Assembly (NCBI GenBank): GCA_016720705.1
Contig: JADKKB010000001.1
Span: 186,001 to 250,000 of the forward strand
Reading direction: 5' to 3'
DNA from: Chloracidobacterium sp.
Lineage (GTDB): Bacteria; Acidobacteriota; Blastocatellia; Pyrinomonadales; Pyrinomonadaceae
DNA: 64,000 nt
The notes under the pieces: generated by a model
What the model saw: only the letters and a program-made list of their open reading frames with translations
The model's database searches: none
Told to the model about the DNA's origin: nothing
Made by a program: the position numbers and the translations under genes
Shown: positions 62,548 to 64,000 of the stretch, piece after piece
How positions within the stretch are numbered: position 1 is the first letter of the stretch
How the letters are laid out: every line of letters begins with the position of its first letter

Positions 62548-63984
62548 ATGAAAATTCTAGTTTTGCTTCTTGCGGCGATATTCCCGTCCGCCGCCGTCAT
62601 CGCTCAAGTTGCCGAGGCCAAGCCAACGCCGCAGCTTTATTCTGAACAAACGGTGCGAAATATGCGTGAGATCCAGCGAGCTTCGGGCCTTAGCAGCTAT
62701 GCCTACGATCAAACGAGATATCTTTCATACAATATAGGACCTAGGCTTTCCGGTTCGTCGCAGGCCGCCAAAGCGGTTGAATATGTCGCAAATGAGATGC
62801 GAAAACTTGGACTCGACGTTCGCCTACAAAAGTGCCTTGTGCCGCATTGGGTTCGGGGCGAAGAACGTGGCGAACTTGTGGAATTTTCGGGTATGGCTCC
62901 GGGGACTGTCCAAAGAGTCGTTTTGACTGCTCTCGGCGGCAGCGTGGCGACGCCGGCCGAAGGTATTACCGCCGAGGTGGTCGTGGTCAGTAGCTTTGAG
63001 GAATTGGCAGAGCTTGGCCGTGAAAAGATCCAAGGCAAGATCGTACTATTCAATTTCAAATTTGATTCCGAAATGCAGTCGTCGGGATTCGGCGGGGCAG
63101 CGTATGGCCAGGCCGTACAGTTTCGGTTTGGCGGTGCCATCGCGGCGGCACGATTCGGTGCGGTCGCTTCACTCAATCGTTCGGCGGGCGGTTCTCAAAA
63201 TCGGCTCGCACACACCGGTTCGATGGGATATGTCGAAGGCGTGACTAAGATCCCGGGAGCGGCGGTTTCGTACGAGGATGCCGAGACGATCGCGAGTTTG
63301 GCGACGGCCGGCAAAGTTAAAATTCATCTTACGCTCACGCCGCAAACACTGCCTGACGTCGAGAGCTATAACGTCATCGGCGATTTGAAGGGAACTGAGC
63401 GTCCGAATGAGATCGTGATCGTTTCCGGCCATCTTGATTCGTGGGACCTCGGTCAGGGCGCGATCGATGACGCATCGGGCGTCGCCGTTTCGATGTCGGT
63501 AGCCAAAATGTTAAAGGACCTGAAAATCAAGCCCAAGCGGACGATCCGAGTTATCGCGTGGATGAATGAAGAGAACGGAGGACGCGGTTCGGCGGCATAC
63601 GAGAAGGAAGAATCGGCGAATATCGCAAATCATTTCGCCGCCATCGAGGCTGATCTCGGGGCATCGCATCCACTAGGTATACTTTTTACCGGTAAGCCCG
63701 AGATACAAGCTTTTCTTGCACCGATCTCGCAGGCACTGCTGCCGCAAGGCGCGTGGCAGACTCAATTGCAGGCGGGCGGGGTGGGTGCTGATACTGCCCC
63801 ATTGACGCGTGCCGGTGTGCCGACCTTTGCACCGTGGTTTAACCAGCAGACTTACTTTAATTATCACCACACTGCGGCCGACACCTTTGACAAGATCGAC
63901 CCGCGTCAAATGCGTGAGCTAGGCGGCGTTGTGGCGGTACTCGCATATGGACTTGCCAATTTGGAGCAACCGTTGCCGCGATAG
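62548..63984 (+). CDS. Secreted M28 family peptidase (carboxypeptidase Q-like)
   Basis: 478 residues. Signal peptide (I-L-V-L-L-L-A-A-I-F-P-S-A-A-V-I-A). A PA-type inserted domain (about 130-260) precedes the zinc catalytic core: H295 and D297 in S-G-H-L-D-S-W-D, D307 and D308 in A-I-D-D-A-S-G, and E in M-N-E-E-N-G-G. F-N-Y-H-H-T-A-A-D-T supplies the last His. Order and wording match carboxypeptidase Q/PGCP dipeptidases. Divergent from the S9 gene with about 85 bases between. Confidence 0.9.
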   Translation: MKILVLLLAAIFPSAAVIAQVAEAKPTPQLYSEQTVRNMREIQRASGLSSYAYDQTRYLSYNIGPRLSGSSQAAKAVEYVANEMRKLGLDVRLQKCLVPHWVRGEERGELVEFSGMAPGTVQRVVLTALGGSVATPAEGITAEVVVVSSFEELAELGREKIQGKIVLFNFKFDSEMQSSGFGGAAYGQAVQFRFGGAIAAARFGAVASLNRSAGGSQNRLAHTGSMGYVEGVTKIPGAAVSYEDAETIASLATAGKVKIHLTLTPQTLPDVESYNVIGDLKGTERPNEIVIVSGHLDSWDLGQGAIDDASGVAVSMSVAKMLKDLKIKPKRTIRVIAWMNEENGGRGSAAYEKEESANIANHFAAIEADLGASHPLGILFTGKPEIQAFLAPISQALLPQGAWQTQLQAGGVGADTAPLTRAGVPTFAPWFNQQTYFNYHHTAADTFDKIDPRQMRELGGVVAVLAYGLANLEQPLPR

Positions 63985-64000
63985 TGAAATGACAAGGCCG

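Noticed and set aside
1..64000. CRISPR arrays, insertion sequences and rRNA genes
   Set aside because: No regularly spaced repeats, transposase-like frames or rRNA sequence were recognised on either strand.

Overview
The window is a chromosomal segment of a Gram-negative-type bacterium, most likely an acidobacterium close to class Blastocatellia. This is inferred from two secreted proteins of the acidobacterial VWFA-related type, many secreted or lipid-anchored peptidases, a tdh-kbl pair, zapA followed by a 6S-like RNA, and moderate GC. No rRNA is present, so the placement stays an inference. Genes lie on both strands in short operons, and almost all of the window is ordinary core chromosome.

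Layout. 1-2138 (minus): SPFH/stomatin-like protein, glutathione peroxidase and the start of mltG. 2212-3995 (plus): threonine dehydratase and a lipoprotein. 4084-5463: lytic transglycosylase. 5655-7994: sugar isomerase, Gfo/Idh/MocA dehydrogenase and a zinc-ribbon protein. 8002-10321: a VWFA protein, a coiled-coil membrane protein and a small HExxH protein with no usual start codon. 10434-14578 (minus): pheS-pheT-zapB-like-zapA and a 6S-like RNA. 14798-17013: tdh-kbl, threonine to glycine. 17093-20483 (minus): thrS-infC-rpmI-rplT, with infC starting at ATC, preceded by tRNA-Val. 21016-26087: YeaQ-type protein, hutG-like gene, TPR and NHL proteins, a secreted metallopeptidase and small genes. 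26559-28408: hutU and a 66-residue gene lying between two copies of the hutU 3' end. 28546-29676: an AT-richer pair, an ECF sigma factor of Bacteroidota flavour and a membrane protein. 29905-36115: VWFA protein, YCII protein, hutI-hutH, an M15-like lipoprotein and an SDR protein. All four enzymes of histidine degradation are therefore in the window, in three pieces. 36297-40332: DUF4344 peptidase, tRNA-Arg, cytochrome c and penicillin acylase.

40506-49177 is an AT-richer defence-type operon: a PLD-SF2 helicase, an Eco57I-like DNA methyltransferase with a coiled-coil insert, and a RecF-like ATPase. This helicase-methylase-ATPase order matches what I recall as the Hma type in the PADLOC classification. 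It sits between housekeeping genes, with a perfect inverted repeat upstream and about 400 bp of apparent debris downstream.

49595-58333: ruvX, an S41 (Ctp)-family protein lacking both catalytic residues, a possible AAC(6') acetyltransferase, a frameshifted gene, ccsA-resB for cytochrome c maturation, and ctaB-coxC-DUF420 for heme o and oxidase assembly. 58352-58681 is a self-contained c-di-AMP (ydaO/yuaA) riboswitch unit with its own promoter and terminator but no gene behind it in the same direction. 58697-63984 holds three secreted peptidases (M1, S9, M28).

The items most worth following are the helicase-methylase-ATPase operon, the orphan riboswitch that points antisense into the M1 peptidase gene, the Ser/Lys-less S41 protein, and the duplicated hutU tail around a small gene.
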